A DNA stretch of 64,000 nt from Rickettsia typhi (GCA_945898725.1 CAMDIK010000001.1:62001-126000); one strand, 5' to 3'. Positions 10,920 to 22,138 are shown, counted from the stretch's first letter. The notes: a model not told the origin generated them from the letters alone. Made by a program: numbers and translations.

Positions 10920-11813
10920 CTAGCGCCCTATTGATACATATTTTTCGTTAAAAATGCACACTAAATCCTTACCAAGGCGCAGGGTGTATTGATACTCCGT
11001 GCTGTCCACCACCACGTAGCTATCTGCAATTTTATAGTGCAATAATTCCTCAATTCCCAGCTCATTTACGGCATAAATCATAGGAATTTTTTCATTGTGA
11101 TTTGCAAAAAGAAAGTAAGTCTTGACCCCGTCATCAAACACTTTTGTTGGGCGAATGTCCTTGCTAACTCCGGCGAATGAATAGTTAAAATTAGCGCCAC
11201 CGCTTTCCACGGGGTCACGCTGCCCGTTTGGAAGCTTCAACTCCCCGGTTAAAGTTCCGCGTTTTTTACTAAGCATTGGCGCGTCAACAACCTGGTCAGG
11301 ATAGAAAAAATTCACCCTATAAGCAAAGTCATCATCTGACTCGTCATCGTTAAAAGTTGACGAAATCTCGAAGTAATACACGCGATTTTTCGTTGTTTCC
11401 ATTATCATATTCGTCTGTAAACCGGGGTCAAGCGGTTTGATAAACAAAGATGTTCCAACCAGCTTCACAGACCAGCCTCTTGCGTCACCAAATGACTGCA
11501 AAATTGGCGTTTCGTCCTGGGGAAAAACGATATGAGATTGATAGCCAACTTTAAATTTTAAGCGAAAAACTTCGTTTGGACTGTAAACCAAAGTTCTCAT
11601 TCGATTATCGATTGCAATAGGCGAGCTTGCGTCTGCCGCGCGTGCAAAATCGCAAAAAACTACTATAAATACTAATGTAACAAATACCACACGAACCACT
11701 TGACTTTTAAAAAAAATCTTATTTTCTAAGCCTAGTTTAGTAGAATGTATGCAAAAGTTATTTTCAATATATATTTTTATTTTCTTGATAGCTTCGTGCG
11801 CGAAATCAAGCAA
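10920..11813 (-). CDS. virB9: VirB9-like type IV secretion protein
   Basis: 'RMRTLVYSPNEVFRLKFKVGYQSHIVFPQDE', 'ANFNYSFAGVSKDIRPTKVFDDGVKTYFLF'. True start is probably downstream of 11813 (e.g. GTG in '..QVVRVVFVTLVFIVVFC') because the annotated 5' end overlaps the divergent gene at 11749. Confidence 0.9.
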   Translation of the reverse strand: MLDFAHEAIKKIKIYIENNFCIHSTKLGLENKIFFKSQVVRVVFVTLVFIVVFCDFARAADASSPIAIDNRMRTLVYSPNEVFRLKFKVGYQSHIVFPQDETPILQSFGDARGWSVKLVGTSLFIKPLDPGLQTNMIMETTKNRVYYFEISSTFNDDESDDDFAYRVNFFYPDQVVDAPMLSKKRGTLTGELKLPNGQRDPVESGGANFNYSFAGVSKDIRPTKVFDDGVKTYFLFANHNEKIPMIYAVNELGIEELLHYKIADSYVVVDSTEYQYTLRLGKDLVCIFNEKYVSIGR

Positions 11814-12699
11814 ATACCCAGGCTGGTACTTGATTCCGCCTGAAAATACAGCTCAAAAATTATATGGAGTTGGTGAAGGTTTTGAACCGGATGAAGCAAA
11901 AAATGCAGCTTTAAGTGACGCGAACGGGCGCTTGAAAACTGTAATTTCATCAAAATTTGAATCAGATTACAGCGCAGATTCCAGCGGCACAAGCCAGTCA
12001 ATTTCCCAAAAAATATCCTCACAAATAGGCAAGCTTGCATTCAATAATTACAACGTTGTGCGCTCGGAAAACATAGGAAATTCCGTTATAACAATGATTG
12101 AAATTGACGTGGTAAAACTTGTAAATGAATATATAGAAGATATAAAACAGGCGCGAATTCAGATGCAAAATTTGGCAAATTCCCCCGGTGGAATAATGAA
12201 AAAATTCAATAATCTCAACAAGGCTGTGGAAATTGGCACGAATACAGAGGCGAAAATCAGAATTATCAAAACAATTGATGCAAATTTTGACGGCGGGGCG
12301 GACATTTTATATATTAACACGATTTACAAGGCATTTTCAGAAATAACCGCGCGAATTCGTATATCAGTTGCAGCACAAGATCAGGAAATTAGTTCAATTA
12401 TCAACTACGGGTTGAATAAATTGAACATCGGAGTGGAAAATTCATCCGCAGGGTCGCCGGTTGTGATTAAAATCGCCGAAAAATGGGTAGAAAATGCAGT
12501 AATGGGTTCAAATATGGCAAAACTTACCCTAAATATCTCGGTAATTGACTCAGACGGCACAACAATTGGCACAAGTATTGCCGATTCCACGGGCTCATCG
12601 GTCACAAATCAAGAAATGGCAAGGCGCGCAGCAATTGGAAATATGAAAAAATCTATCGACCAAAAAGGGGTTTTAAGTTTTTTAGGTGTAAAATTATAA
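11749..12699 (+). CDS. LPP20-family lipoprotein
   Basis: Signal peptide with lipobox 'LIASC', then 'PGWYLIPPENTAQKLYGVGEGFEPDEAKNAALSDA'. Confidence 0.75.
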   Translation: MQKLFSIYIFIFLIASCAKSSKYPGWYLIPPENTAQKLYGVGEGFEPDEAKNAALSDANGRLKTVISSKFESDYSADSSGTSQSISQKISSQIGKLAFNNYNVVRSENIGNSVITMIEIDVVKLVNEYIEDIKQARIQMQNLANSPGGIMKKFNNLNKAVEIGTNTEAKIRIIKTIDANFDGGADILYINTIYKAFSEITARIRISVAAQDQEISSIINYGLNKLNIGVENSSAGSPVVIKIAEKWVENAVMGSNMAKLTLNISVIDSDGTTIGTSIADSTGSSVTNQEMARRAAIGNMKKSIDQKGVLSFLGVKL

Positions 12700-12700
12700 A

Positions 12701-13261
12701 ATGTACAATCAGGATTTCGGAAATTCTACAGATTTAATAGATATTTCGGCAATTTCCGGCGTGGAATTTGACATTAAATATGCAAGTGAAGACAATTTTC
12801 TGGGCAGAAAAATCTACAGCAAACCCTACACCCTGTTACATAAAGATGCAGCAAAAAGGCTGGAAAATGCAGCAATTTACGCGCGAAACAGCGGATATTT
12901 GTTGAAAATCTTTGACGCATTCAGGCCGCACGAAGCACAAGTTGCAATGTGGAATTTTTTACCAGATGACAACTACATCAGCAACCCAAACAGTGGCCCA
13001 TGTTCGCATTGCAGGGGCGTTGCGCTAGACATAACTCTAGTAAACATCGGGGAAAAGCGCGAATTAGACATGGGAACGCCATTCGACACTTTTTCGGAAA
13101 AATCTCACCATGACTATCACAATTTATCTCAAAAACAGCGGGGAAACCGAATTATTCTGGCGGGAATTATGTCAATTTCCGGCTTTCAATCAATTCGCAC
13201 GGAATGGTGGCACTACCAACTTGCAAACCTCAATAACTACCCAAAATATCGTGAATTTTAG
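12701..13261 (+). CDS. ddpX: D-alanyl-D-alanine dipeptidase (VanX/DdpX family)
   Basis: 'PCSHCRGVALDITLV' and 'TEWWHYQL' metal/catalytic motifs; 'FDAFRPHEAQ'. Confidence 0.9.
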   Translation: MYNQDFGNSTDLIDISAISGVEFDIKYASEDNFLGRKIYSKPYTLLHKDAAKRLENAAIYARNSGYLLKIFDAFRPHEAQVAMWNFLPDDNYISNPNSGPCSHCRGVALDITLVNIGEKRELDMGTPFDTFSEKSHHDYHNLSQKQRGNRIILAGIMSISGFQSIRTEWWHYQLANLNNYPKYREF

Positions 13262-13334
13262 CGGAAAATTTCGCAAAAAAACTATTGCTTTTTAAGAATT
13301 ATAAATCAATATTTACTCGGCGTAAGATATAATT

Positions 13335-13928
13335 ATGCAATTAATTCTGGGGTCTTCCTCAATTTCCAGGCGGGAAATGCTGCAACGTTTAACTGATATA
13401 ACCCCGGTTATAATGCACCCGGACATAGACGAAATGGCTATAAAATTTGAAAAACCCAGGGTTTATGCAGCAAGAATTGCCGGTGAAAAACTTGCAAGAA
13501 TTGCGGAAAAAGTTGAAAATATGCCCGAATTTGCTGAAAAAAATGCTGTAATAATCTGCGCAGATACCGTGTGTTCGCGCGGAAGTTTTATTCTTCCCAA
13601 GGCGGAAAACAGCGAAGACGTGCAAAAGTGTATGAAGATGCTTTCGGGCAGAAATCACGATGTTTTTACGGCAATTTCGGCAAAAAATTTAAAAACCGGG
13701 CAAACTTGCCATAAAATCTCGCACACGAAAGTGAAATTCAAGCATTTATCGCAAAAAGACATAGAAGATATGGTGAAATCCGGCTCGGGAATTGGCAAAG
13801 CAGGCGGCTACACAATCAACGGTTTTGCGGAAAGTTTTATAATACAAATCAACGGTTCTTACTCGGGAATTGTGGGTTTTCCCCTATATGAAGTGCGAAA
13901 TATCTTGGTAAGTTTTGGAATTTTATGA
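13335..13928 (+). CDS. maf: Maf-like nucleotide pyrophosphatase
   Basis: 'LILGSSSISRREML', 'ICADTVC', 'SGRNHDVFTAI', 'GIGKAGGYTINGFAESFI'. Confidence 0.92.
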   Translation: MQLILGSSSISRREMLQRLTDITPVIMHPDIDEMAIKFEKPRVYAARIAGEKLARIAEKVENMPEFAEKNAVIICADTVCSRGSFILPKAENSEDVQKCMKMLSGRNHDVFTAISAKNLKTGQTCHKISHTKVKFKHLSQKDIEDMVKSGSGIGKAGGYTINGFAESFIIQINGSYSGIVGFPLYEVRNILVSFGIL

Positions 13929-14773
13929 GCGTTTTGCTGTCAAATGATGAAAAATTAGCCCATTCCAATTGGTTTTACGCCCTTAGAATGCGAATTATTC
14001 AAAGTATAGAAAAAATTGAAGCAGATTATCATGATTTATATGAAAAACACCAGCAAAATAGCCACTTTACTATCACAAAATGGAACAGAGATGGTGGCGG
14101 AGGCGGGGAAATGGGCGTAATTCGCGGAAATGTTTTTGAAAAAATGGGCGTAAATGTATCAAGCGTGTGGGGTGAATTGTCGCCTGATTTTTCAAAACAA
14201 CTACCGGGCACTGAAAATTCCAGGCATTTTTGGGCAAGCGGATTGTCTCTTGTGGCGCATCCAAGAAGCCCTTTTGTGCCGCCAATTCACATGAATGTTC
14301 GGTGTATTTCCACGGGAAATGCTGCCTGGGTGGCGGGCGGAATAGACCTCAATCCAATTCTTCCCGGCGCGGCTGAAACTGCTGAATTTCATGGGAAATT
14401 ACGGGTAATGTGCAACAAACACAACCCAGATTATTACGAAAAATTTGCCAAATGGTGTGATGAATATTTCTGGCTTCCGCACAGGAAAGAGCATCGCGGT
14501 GTGGGCGGGGTATTTTTTGATTATCTGGCGATGGAAAACCTAGATTTTGTAAGGGAAATTGGTGACAATTTCATTCCAATTTATGACGAAATAGTGCGCA
14601 AAAAAGTTGAGAAAACCTGGTCAGAATCGGATAAAAAACACCAGCTTTTTCGCCGTGGAAGGTATGCAGAATTTAATTTGCTATACGACAGGGGTATTAA
14701 ATTTGGGCTTATGACGAATGGAAATGCAGATTCAATGATGATGTCTCTTCCGCCACTGGTTTCTTGGGAATAA
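13925..14773 (+). CDS. hemF: Oxygen-dependent coproporphyrinogen III oxidase
   Basis: 'WNRDGGGGGEMGVIRGNVFEKMGVNVS', 'PFVPPIHMNVRC', 'FFDYLAMEN'. Confidence 0.95.
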   Translation: MSVLLSNDEKLAHSNWFYALRMRIIQSIEKIEADYHDLYEKHQQNSHFTITKWNRDGGGGGEMGVIRGNVFEKMGVNVSSVWGELSPDFSKQLPGTENSRHFWASGLSLVAHPRSPFVPPIHMNVRCISTGNAAWVAGGIDLNPILPGAAETAEFHGKLRVMCNKHNPDYYEKFAKWCDEYFWLPHRKEHRGVGGVFFDYLAMENLDFVREIGDNFIPIYDEIVRKKVEKTWSESDKKHQLFRRGRYAEFNLLYDRGIKFGLMTNGNADSMMMSLPPLVSWE

Positions 14774-15894
14774 TGCTAAAATTTCGAATAATTTCACAAT
14801 ATATAGCGCGCATATATCTGCAAAATTTCCTTGTAATGCTTGGGATTTTTATTTTTCTATTTACCACAATTGACGTTTTTAGCAGTGGAAAGTCGGTGAG
14901 TTTTCTTGATATAGGGCTGGCTTTTTTGCACGGAATTATTCAGCTGGATGGAATTTTCCCGTTTATTTTCCTATTTTCAACCATTATAACTCTTGTGAAA
15001 TTCAAGCAAACATCGCAGGATATTGCGCTTATTTCCCTAGATAATTCGCCCGGCAGTATTTTGAATAAAATTGCCGGAATTAGCATTGGATTGTATATAT
15101 TTTATTGCCTTTTTTTGCATACAATTGCCTTTTATACGGCAAAAAATCTTGAAGGAAAGCGCAATAATCACCTACATTGCCTGGGCGAAGTTGGGTCAAA
15201 AACAGGGCAGAAAAACACCATTATTTTGAACAAAATTCAGTATAATATATGCAAAGACAGCCCAGTTATAAATGACGTGGAAGTTCGTCTGGATGGTAAA
15301 AATCGCGATATGCAGGTCACTTTTCTGGTAAATAATGTATATCAAACGCACAATATTGCTAGTAATTCACTGGAAAAATCAAGTAAACAACCAAGGGGGT
15401 TGGCGGAAATCAAGGAAATTGACAGAATAGAGAGGCATAAGGCGGATATTTCCAAGAATAATGCCCCGCTTTACTACGTTATTTCCTCAATTATCAAGGA
15501 CAATATAGGCATATTGCACAGCTCTGATTTCATCGAAACCTTGCTGCAAAAAGTTAAAAATGCCATGCTAATATACGTGTATATTTATTTGTGCTATTTT
15601 GTGTTAATTTCCCATAAAAGATCATTCACCACCACGAAAAGAATTGTAAATACGCTAATTTTCGCCCTGATTTACTACATAATTTCATATTTAATAGCGG
15701 AAAAGGTGAAGTTCGCAGACAGTATAATTTTGCAAATTTTAGGCTTTGTTGGTATGCATGGTTTTCTGATTGTAATTCTTAAGCATATTCAGCATAAATG
15801 CTTTCTAACAATGGCTGAATGCACGGCGGAAATAAAGGAAATTGTGTATTTTTTAAAAAAATACTTGCATTTTATTAAGAAATATAACAAGTAG
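14773..15894 (+). CDS. LptF/LptG family LPS export permease
   Basis: YjgP/YjgQ-type N-terminus 'ISQYIARIYLQNFLVMLGIFIFLFTTID' with multiple TM segments. Listed from 14764; ATG at 14773. Confidence 0.82.
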   Translation: MLKFRIISQYIARIYLQNFLVMLGIFIFLFTTIDVFSSGKSVSFLDIGLAFLHGIIQLDGIFPFIFLFSTIITLVKFKQTSQDIALISLDNSPGSILNKIAGISIGLYIFYCLFLHTIAFYTAKNLEGKRNNHLHCLGEVGSKTGQKNTIILNKIQYNICKDSPVINDVEVRLDGKNRDMQVTFLVNNVYQTHNIASNSLEKSSKQPRGLAEIKEIDRIERHKADISKNNAPLYYVISSIIKDNIGILHSSDFIETLLQKVKNAMLIYVYIYLCYFVLISHKRSFTTTKRIVNTLIFALIYYIISYLIAEKVKFADSIILQILGFVGMHGFLIVILKHIQHKCFLTMAECTAEIKEIVYFLKKYLHFIKKYNK

Positions 15895-15898
15895 AATT

Positions 15899-17965
15899 TT
15901 GTGTATGTATGGATATATGAATACCGTGAATGTAAAAATAAATGGCGTTGAATATGAAGTTCCATCGGGAATTACCGCGCTTCGTGCTTGTGAAGACTAT
16001 GCAAATTTGCAAATTCCAAGATTTTGCTATCACGAGAAACTGAAAATAGCAGGAAATTGCCGAATGTGCTTGGTGGAAATTAAACCCGGCCCCCCAAAAC
16101 CTGCCGCATCTTGCGCAATGCCGGTTGCAAACGGAATGGAAATTTTTACAGAGTCAGAAATGGTAAAAAAAGCCAGGGAAGGGGTGACGGAATTGCTTTT
16201 GATAAACCACCCGCTAGACTGCCCAATTTGCGACCAAGCCGGCGAATGTGACTTGCAAGATCAAGCCTATATTTACGGGAAAGATCACGGAAATTTCAAT
16301 GAATTCAAGCGCGCCGTGGAAGATAAATACATGGGGCCGCTTATAAAAACAAAGATGAATCGCTGTATTCACTGTACAAGATGCGTTCGATTTATTGAAG
16401 ATGTGGCGGGATTTGCGGAAATTGGCGCGGTAAATCGCGGGGAAAACATGGAAATTACAACGCTAAATAACGCTATTTCTTCAGAATTATCTGGGAATAT
16501 TATAGATTTATGCCCCGTTGGTGCGCTGATTTCAAAGCCCTACACCGGAAAAGCAAGATCCTGGGAGCTAAAAAAGACCGAAAGTATCGATGTTTTTGAT
16601 GGAATTGGGTCGAATATTCGCATAGATTCGCGCAGTAATGAAATTTTGCGTGTTTTACCAAGAAATAACGAGGAAATTAACGAGGAATGGATCTCTGATA
16701 AAACGCGTTTTGCCATTGATGGATTGGTAAATCAACGCATAGATTCGGCGTATATTATGAAAAATCGCACCCTCACCCCGGTGAAACTTGAAATTGCGAT
16801 GGAAAAAGTTGCAAATATACTGAAAAACTCTAGCAATATCGGGGTTATTAGCGATAAAATGACGGATTTGGAAACTGCTTTTGCGGCGAAAATTTTATGC
16901 GAAAAAGTTGGCGGGGCAAAAATTTCGTGCAGCGAAACAGACCTAAATATAGACAGCTCCTGCCGCGGAAATTACCGATTTAACAGCGGAATTAGCGGAA
17001 TTGACCAGGCAGATTTCATATTAATTATCGGGGCGAATGTGGCAAAAGATTCGCCAATTATCAACGCAAGAATTAGAAAAAATGCGAAGAAAAATATTCC
17101 AATTTACGTCCTGGATAAACCAAGCGATTTCAAATACAATGTTAACTTTTTACCCAATAATACTGATGTTTTATGGGATATTTTCGAAAATAAAGCGGAA
17201 ATTTCCAAGCAGCTTCAGGCGGCAAAAAATCCTATGATGATAGTTGGTGAAGACGCAATTTCAGGCGAAAATGGGCTGAATTTACATAAATTGACGATTG
17301 AAATAGCAAATAAATGTGGATTTGTGACGAAAGACTGGAACGGGTACTGCATTTTGCATAAAAACGCAGCAACGGTGGGCAATTTGGACATAAAATTGCA
17401 CAATTCGCGCACCAGTGAAATTTTACTTCAAGCGGAAAACGGCACGCTAGAAACGCTTCTTTTGATTGGTAATTGTGAAGTGGATTTCGCGAAAATTTCC
17501 AGTAAATGCAAGGTTATTCATATATGTTCCCACGGAAATTCGGCAATTTCAAACGCAAGCGTGGTCATACCCGCACTAACTTACGTTGAAAAAAATGCAA
17601 TTTATCTAAACACGGAAGGAAGGGCACAGGCAACTTTAAAAGCCGTGGAAATTATCAGCCCGGAATTCGACGAATGTGCCACAATTTGCGGGATTATTTC
17701 CTGCATTGACAAGAAATTTGCAATAAAATCTCGCGCGGAAATACTGGGGGAAATTCAGAAAACCCACCCGGAAATTCCTGCAAATTTTAACAAAATAACC
17801 CCGGAAATTCCAAGTTTTCAAGGGGAAATTCAGAAAACTTACCATGAAATTGAGTCAAAAGACTATAACTTTTATATGACAGACAGAATTTCAAAAAACT
17901 CAATAAACATGGCAAATTGCGTGCGTGAAATATTATTTAATAACGAAAATGACGATAAAAAATAA
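15899..17965 (+). CDS. nuoG: NADH-quinone oxidoreductase subunit G
   Basis: '[23 protein letters not shown]', '[20 protein letters not shown]', '[11 protein letters not shown]'. An alternative ATG lies shortly downstream (MNTVNVKI). Confidence 0.96.
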   Translation: MCMYGYMNTVNVKINGVEYEVPSGITALRACEDYANLQIPRFCYHEKLKIAGNCRMCLVEIKPGPPKPAASCAMPVANGMEIFTESEMVKKAREGVTELLLINHPLDCPICDQAGECDLQDQAYIYGKDHGNFNEFKRAVEDKYMGPLIKTKMNRCIHCTRCVRFIEDVAGFAEIGAVNRGENMEITTLNNAISSELSGNIIDLCPVGALISKPYTGKARSWELKKTESIDVFDGIGSNIRIDSRSNEILRVLPRNNEEINEEWISDKTRFAIDGLVNQRIDSAYIMKNRTLTPVKLEIAMEKVANILKNSSNIGVISDKMTDLETAFAAKILCEKVGGAKISCSETDLNIDSSCRGNYRFNSGISGIDQADFILIIGANVAKDSPIINARIRKNAKKNIPIYVLDKPSDFKYNVNFLPNNTDVLWDIFENKAEISKQLQAAKNPMMIVGEDAISGENGLNLHKLTIEIANKCGFVTKDWNGYCILHKNAATVGNLDIKLHNSRTSEILLQAENGTLETLLLIGNCEVDFAKISSKCKVIHICSHGNSAISNASVVIPALTYVEKNAIYLNTEGRAQATLKAVEIISPEFDECATICGIISCIDKKFAIKSRAEILGEIQKTHPEIPANFNKITPEIPSFQGEIQKTYHEIESKDYNFYMTDRISKNSINMANCVREILFNNENDDKK

Positions 17966-18890
17966 CTGGAAATTAGAAGAAATTTTAGAGCTTTACAGCA
18001 AGCCATTTAACGACTTAATATTTGAAAGTCACAGTGTTCATAGGGCAAATTTTGACCCAAATGCCGTGCAAATATCCACCTTGTTGTCTATTAAAACTGG
18101 TGGGTGCTCGGAAAATTGTAAATATTGCTCACAATCTGCGCACTATACAACAAATGTCAAAAAAGAACCTGTGATGGATAGGGCTGAAATCATATCTCAT
18201 GCGCAATCTGCAAAAAACGCTGGTGCAAGCAGATTTTGCATGGGCGCTGCATGGCGAAATTTACACGACCGTGACATAGAAAACATCTGCAAAATCATTG
18301 AAGATGTAAAGAAATTGGGCCTTGAAACCTGCATGACTCTTGGCATGATAACTGACGTGCAAGCAAAAAAAATGAAAGATGCCGGTCTTGATTTTTATAA
18401 CCACAATATTGACACATCGGAAGAATATTATGAAAATATCATCACCACCAGAACATATCAAGACAGATTGAAAACGATAGAAAATGTCAGAAACTCTGGC
18501 ATAAGTGTTTGCTGCGGTGGAATTGTTGGCATGGGCGAATCTCAAGAAGATAGGGCAAAAATGCTAATAACATTGGCGAATTTTGAAAAACACCCGGAAT
18601 CCGTTCCGATAAATATGCTAACTAAAATTGAAGGTACGCCAATGGAATCAGTTGAAGATTTAGATGGTTTTGAGTTTATTCGTACCATAGCAATCGCCAG
18701 AATTATGATGCCAAAATCATATGTTAGGCTTTCCGCTGGGCGAAATAAAATGAATGAACAAATGCAATCTTTGTGTTTTTTTGCGGGGGCGAATTCAATA
18801 TTTTTTGGGGAAAAATTGCTAACCACGGAAAACCCTGAAATGATGGCCGATCTTGACCTAATTAAAAAACTTGGAATTAGAGCCGTATGA
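17949..18890 (+). CDS. bioB: Biotin synthase
   Basis: '[17 protein letters not shown]' radical SAM motif. ATG at 17949 gives [13 protein letters not shown]. Confidence 0.97.
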   Translation: MTIKNNWKLEEILELYSKPFNDLIFESHSVHRANFDPNAVQISTLLSIKTGGCSENCKYCSQSAHYTTNVKKEPVMDRAEIISHAQSAKNAGASRFCMGAAWRNLHDRDIENICKIIEDVKKLGLETCMTLGMITDVQAKKMKDAGLDFYNHNIDTSEEYYENIITTRTYQDRLKTIENVRNSGISVCCGGIVGMGESQEDRAKMLITLANFEKHPESVPINMLTKIEGTPMESVEDLDGFEFIRTIAIARIMMPKSYVRLSAGRNKMNEQMQSLCFFAGANSIFFGEKLLTTENPEMMADLDLIKKLGIRAV

Positions 18891-19627
18891 GTTGGAAAAG
18901 CGAATTAAACCCCAAAATGCTATGGAAAACGCTTGGAATGGCGCTGCTTTTTGCCACAATTTTCCGCTCATTTTTCTTCCAGCCATTTGTGATTCCATCA
19001 GAATCAATGCTGCCAACTTTGATTGTGGGAGACAGAATTTTGGTGCAGAAATTTTCATACGGATATAGCAAATATTCATTTCCGCTGAATATGATACCAT
19101 TTTCGGGAAAGATTTTGCAATTTCACCAGCCAAAACACGGGGACGTGGTTGTGTTTAAAATGCCGGAAAAAGGCAATGAATACTTCATAAAACGCGTAAT
19201 TGGCGTGCCAGGGGATGTAATTTCCATAAAAAATGGCGTGGTTTCTGTAAACAACAGGGCAAATTCCCTGGAATACGTTCGAACGGACGAAATGCCAATC
19301 GGCGCCGAAAGGGTTATAGACTCGCACATGTACCAAGAAAAAAACCAGGAAGGAAAAGCCTATTATATCTACAGATTTTCCAGAAATGGCGCGGGTTTTG
19401 ATGATAATTTAGCCCCAGTAAAAGTTCCCGCGGGTCATTATTTTATGATGGGAGACAATCGAAATAACTCTCAAGACAGCCGATACGCAGATATGGGCTT
19501 CGTCAGCGGCGATAAAATTGTTGGAAATGCAAGGATAATATGGCTTTCCAGCCCGGGAAATCTTTATGAATTTTGGAAATGGGGGCAGTTGGACTTTTCG
19601 CGAATTGCCACGCGACTGGATAAATAG
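18887..19627 (+). CDS. lepB: Signal peptidase I
   Basis: '[23 protein letters not shown]', '[11 protein letters not shown]', '[13 protein letters not shown]'. Confidence 0.97.
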   Translation: MSWKSELNPKMLWKTLGMALLFATIFRSFFFQPFVIPSESMLPTLIVGDRILVQKFSYGYSKYSFPLNMIPFSGKILQFHQPKHGDVVVFKMPEKGNEYFIKRVIGVPGDVISIKNGVVSVNNRANSLEYVRTDEMPIGAERVIDSHMYQEKNQEGKAYYIYRFSRNGAGFDDNLAPVKVPAGHYFMMGDNRNNSQDSRYADMGFVSGDKIVGNARIIWLSSPGNLYEFWKWGQLDFSRIATRLDK

Positions 19628-19629
19628 GA

Positions 19630-20685
19630 TCATAAAACCGGCACAGGCAGGGCAGAATTGATAATTGGTTTAAACTGCGGAGCGATTTTCTCACTCCAAA
19701 CATCGGAAAGAACATCAGATATTTGGGTGATGGAATTAGAATTTTTTCCAGCCAAAATCTGAAATAACCTAGCATTTGCAAGTAAAAAATACCCAGCATA
19801 AGAGCCATATTCTGCGTTATCGGCTTGAAAATAGAAATGCTTATCATTCTTGTGATACATCGAACCAATTTTCTGCATTGAATATTCCAGCATTTGAACC
19901 AGATAGGCATCGCGACTTAATGCCGTCTGAAATTTCATTCCTGTTAAAACAAGGTTGTAACTTTCGCAAGATAAATACACGGCTATATTGTAGCCGGCGG
20001 CGTTGGTGAAGCCCGTTTTGTGTGACTTGATACACTTATAATTTTTTGCAACCGGGTTGCGTGGGGTGTATAACTTTCCATTAAAAAAGATGCCATTTGA
20101 GTTAAAAATTCCCATATATCCGGGGTATTCCCTGTTAATTGCAAGCAGCAAAAGCGCAATATCCTGGGCGGTGGAATATTGATTTTCGCTGTGCAACCCT
20201 GTTGGATTTGCAAAATTCGTGTTATACAACTTTAGGCTTACAGCTTTCGCGTTCATTTTTGCCACAAAATTCTCAAGTTCCGGCTCAATATATTCGGAAA
20301 TAGCGTACGCGGCATCATTTGCAGAAAGTATACTGGAAAGCAATAATGCGTATTTTAGGGAAATTTCCGAACCTTCAGGCAGTTTTGCGGAAATATTTGG
20401 TTGATTCGCGGCTTTTTTTGAGATTTTTAGGCGATCATACAACCCCACCGCCCCGGAATCTAGCGCGTCTATCGCCAAATAACCCGTCATTATTTTCGTA
20501 GTGGATGCGGGGTAAATTTTCGCAAGCTCGTCCTTTGCCAAAATGGTTTCATTGTTAGTGATATCGTATGAAAAAACCGAATAACACAAGGCTTTTCCGT
20601 TGTAAAATGTGAACACTAGTAGGATAAGTAACCGAATCAACATATTGCTATTTTTTTGGTATTTTTTTGATATTTTTCTTGACAA
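19630..20685 (-). CDS. dacA: D-alanyl-D-alanine carboxypeptidase (DacA/PBP5 family)
   Basis: 'YPASTTKIMTGYLA' (SxxK), 'LSANDAAYAISEY' (SxN), 'SHKTGFTNAAGY' (KTG). Confidence 0.92.
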   Translation of the reverse strand: MSRKISKKYQKNSNMLIRLLILLVFTFYNGKALCYSVFSYDITNNETILAKDELAKIYPASTTKIMTGYLAIDALDSGAVGLYDRLKISKKAANQPNISAKLPEGSEISLKYALLLSSILSANDAAYAISEYIEPELENFVAKMNAKAVSLKLYNTNFANPTGLHSENQYSTAQDIALLLLAINREYPGYMGIFNSNGIFFNGKLYTPRNPVAKNYKCIKSHKTGFTNAAGYNIAVYLSCESYNLVLTGMKFQTALSRDAYLVQMLEYSMQKIGSMYHKNDKHFYFQADNAEYGSYAGYFLLANARLFQILAGKNSNSITQISDVLSDVWSEKIAPQFKPIINSALPVPVL

Positions 20686-22138
20686 TTTTGGTATTTTGCT
20701 TCACAACTTTCTTGAATCTATCGGAAATTTGGTCATCTTTTTTATACATTACACTCTTGGTTTTATATTCAAACGGATTGTGCGATTTTTTCACAATCAT
20801 GCGAATTGGCACCCCAAAAATACCGAATTTATCGCGAATTTCATTTTCCAAAAGGTGCTGATATTCCGTGGAAATTCCCTCTAAAATATTGGTAAAAACA
20901 CATAAAGTCATAGGGCGTGTGTTCACCTGCGTTACAAACTTTACCTTGACATCATGCCCCTTGTGTTTTGGGGGCTTGTAAACATCGGCGATTTCTCGTA
21001 TAAAAGCATTTAATTTTGCGGTGTTAATTCTTTTTGACCAGATTTCATGCAGTAAAATGCACTCATCCAAAATATCATGTAGATTTTCGTCATTTTGCGC
21101 GGAAATTGTAAAAAATGGCACACCTTTTATCCTTGGAAACGCGGTATTTATAAATTCATCAAGCTGATCCAGCATTTTTTTCCTGTCTTTTTCCTGAACT
21201 AGGTCCCATTTATTCACAACAATTGCCACAGCCCTGCCCTCTTCTATTGTAAATTTTGCAATGGAAAAATCTTGCGACTCAAAGCCCCTTTGCGCATCAA
21301 TGCACAAAATAACAGTTGTTGCAAATTTAATTGAGTAAAATGCACTTTGCACGGAAAGTGACTCAATTTTGTCGTCAATATTCAGTCTTTTTCGAATTCC
21401 CGCCGTGTCAACCATGTCAATTGTGCAGTCTTTGTAGGCAATTTCCTTGTGTATTGCGTCGCGTGTGGTGCCGGCAAGCGGGCTTACAATTGCGCGATAT
21501 TCCCCTAAAATCTTGTTAAACATGGTAGATTTCCCAGAATTTGGGCGCCCAACTATAGCAATGGATAATTTTTTCAGTTTATCTTGATAAACTTTAGATT
21601 CCTCGTCCAAAAGCTGCGCATCATCCAGATTAATTCCGTAAGAATCATAGTATAATTCCTTGATTTTATAGGCTAATTCCACAAAACCCTGCTTGTGCTC
21701 TGCCGACATAAATACAATATTTTTGAAGCCCAGGCTGTAAATTTCGTTCATTTTATCTGAAGTTGGGGGGTTTTCACATTTATTACACACCAATATCACA
21801 GGTTTATTGAATTTTCGCAGGTTTTCCGCAAAGGCAAAATCAAGATAATTCAAGCCCTCACGCCCGTCAATCATGAAGAAAATTATGTCCGAATCCTGCA
21901 TTGCATACGTTGATTGCCTTATCATATCAAGAGATATTTCATCGTATTTTGTGTTATCAAAACCCGCTGTATCGGAAATTTTCAGCTTTAATTTATATAA
22001 TTCACAAGAGGCATCAATTATATCCCGCGTTATTCCGGGAATGTCATATACTATCGAGGAATTTTTACGCGCAAGCTTGTTAAAAAGCGTTGATTTTCCA
22101 ACGTTTGGCCTGCCTGTTATTGATATTTTTATATACAT
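20648..22138 (-). CDS. der: GTPase Der (EngA)
   Basis: Two G domains: 'ITGRPNVGKSTLFNKLA' and 'IVGRPNSGKSTMFNKILG'. Confidence 0.97.
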   Translation of the reverse strand: MYIKISITGRPNVGKSTLFNKLARKNSSIVYDIPGITRDIIDASCELYKLKLKISDTAGFDNTKYDEISLDMIRQSTYAMQDSDIIFFMIDGREGLNYLDFAFAENLRKFNKPVILVCNKCENPPTSDKMNEIYSLGFKNIVFMSAEHKQGFVELAYKIKELYYDSYGINLDDAQLLDEESKVYQDKLKKLSIAIVGRPNSGKSTMFNKILGEYRAIVSPLAGTTRDAIHKEIAYKDCTIDMVDTAGIRKRLNIDDKIESLSVQSAFYSIKFATTVILCIDAQRGFESQDFSIAKFTIEEGRAVAIVVNKWDLVQEKDRKKMLDQLDEFINTAFPRIKGVPFFTISAQNDENLHDILDECILLHEIWSKRINTAKLNAFIREIADVYKPPKHKGHDVKVKFVTQVNTRPMTLCVFTNILEGISTEYQHLLENEIRDKFGIFGVPIRMIVKKSHNPFEYKTKSVMYKKDDQISDRFKKVVKQNTKIVKKNIKKIPKK

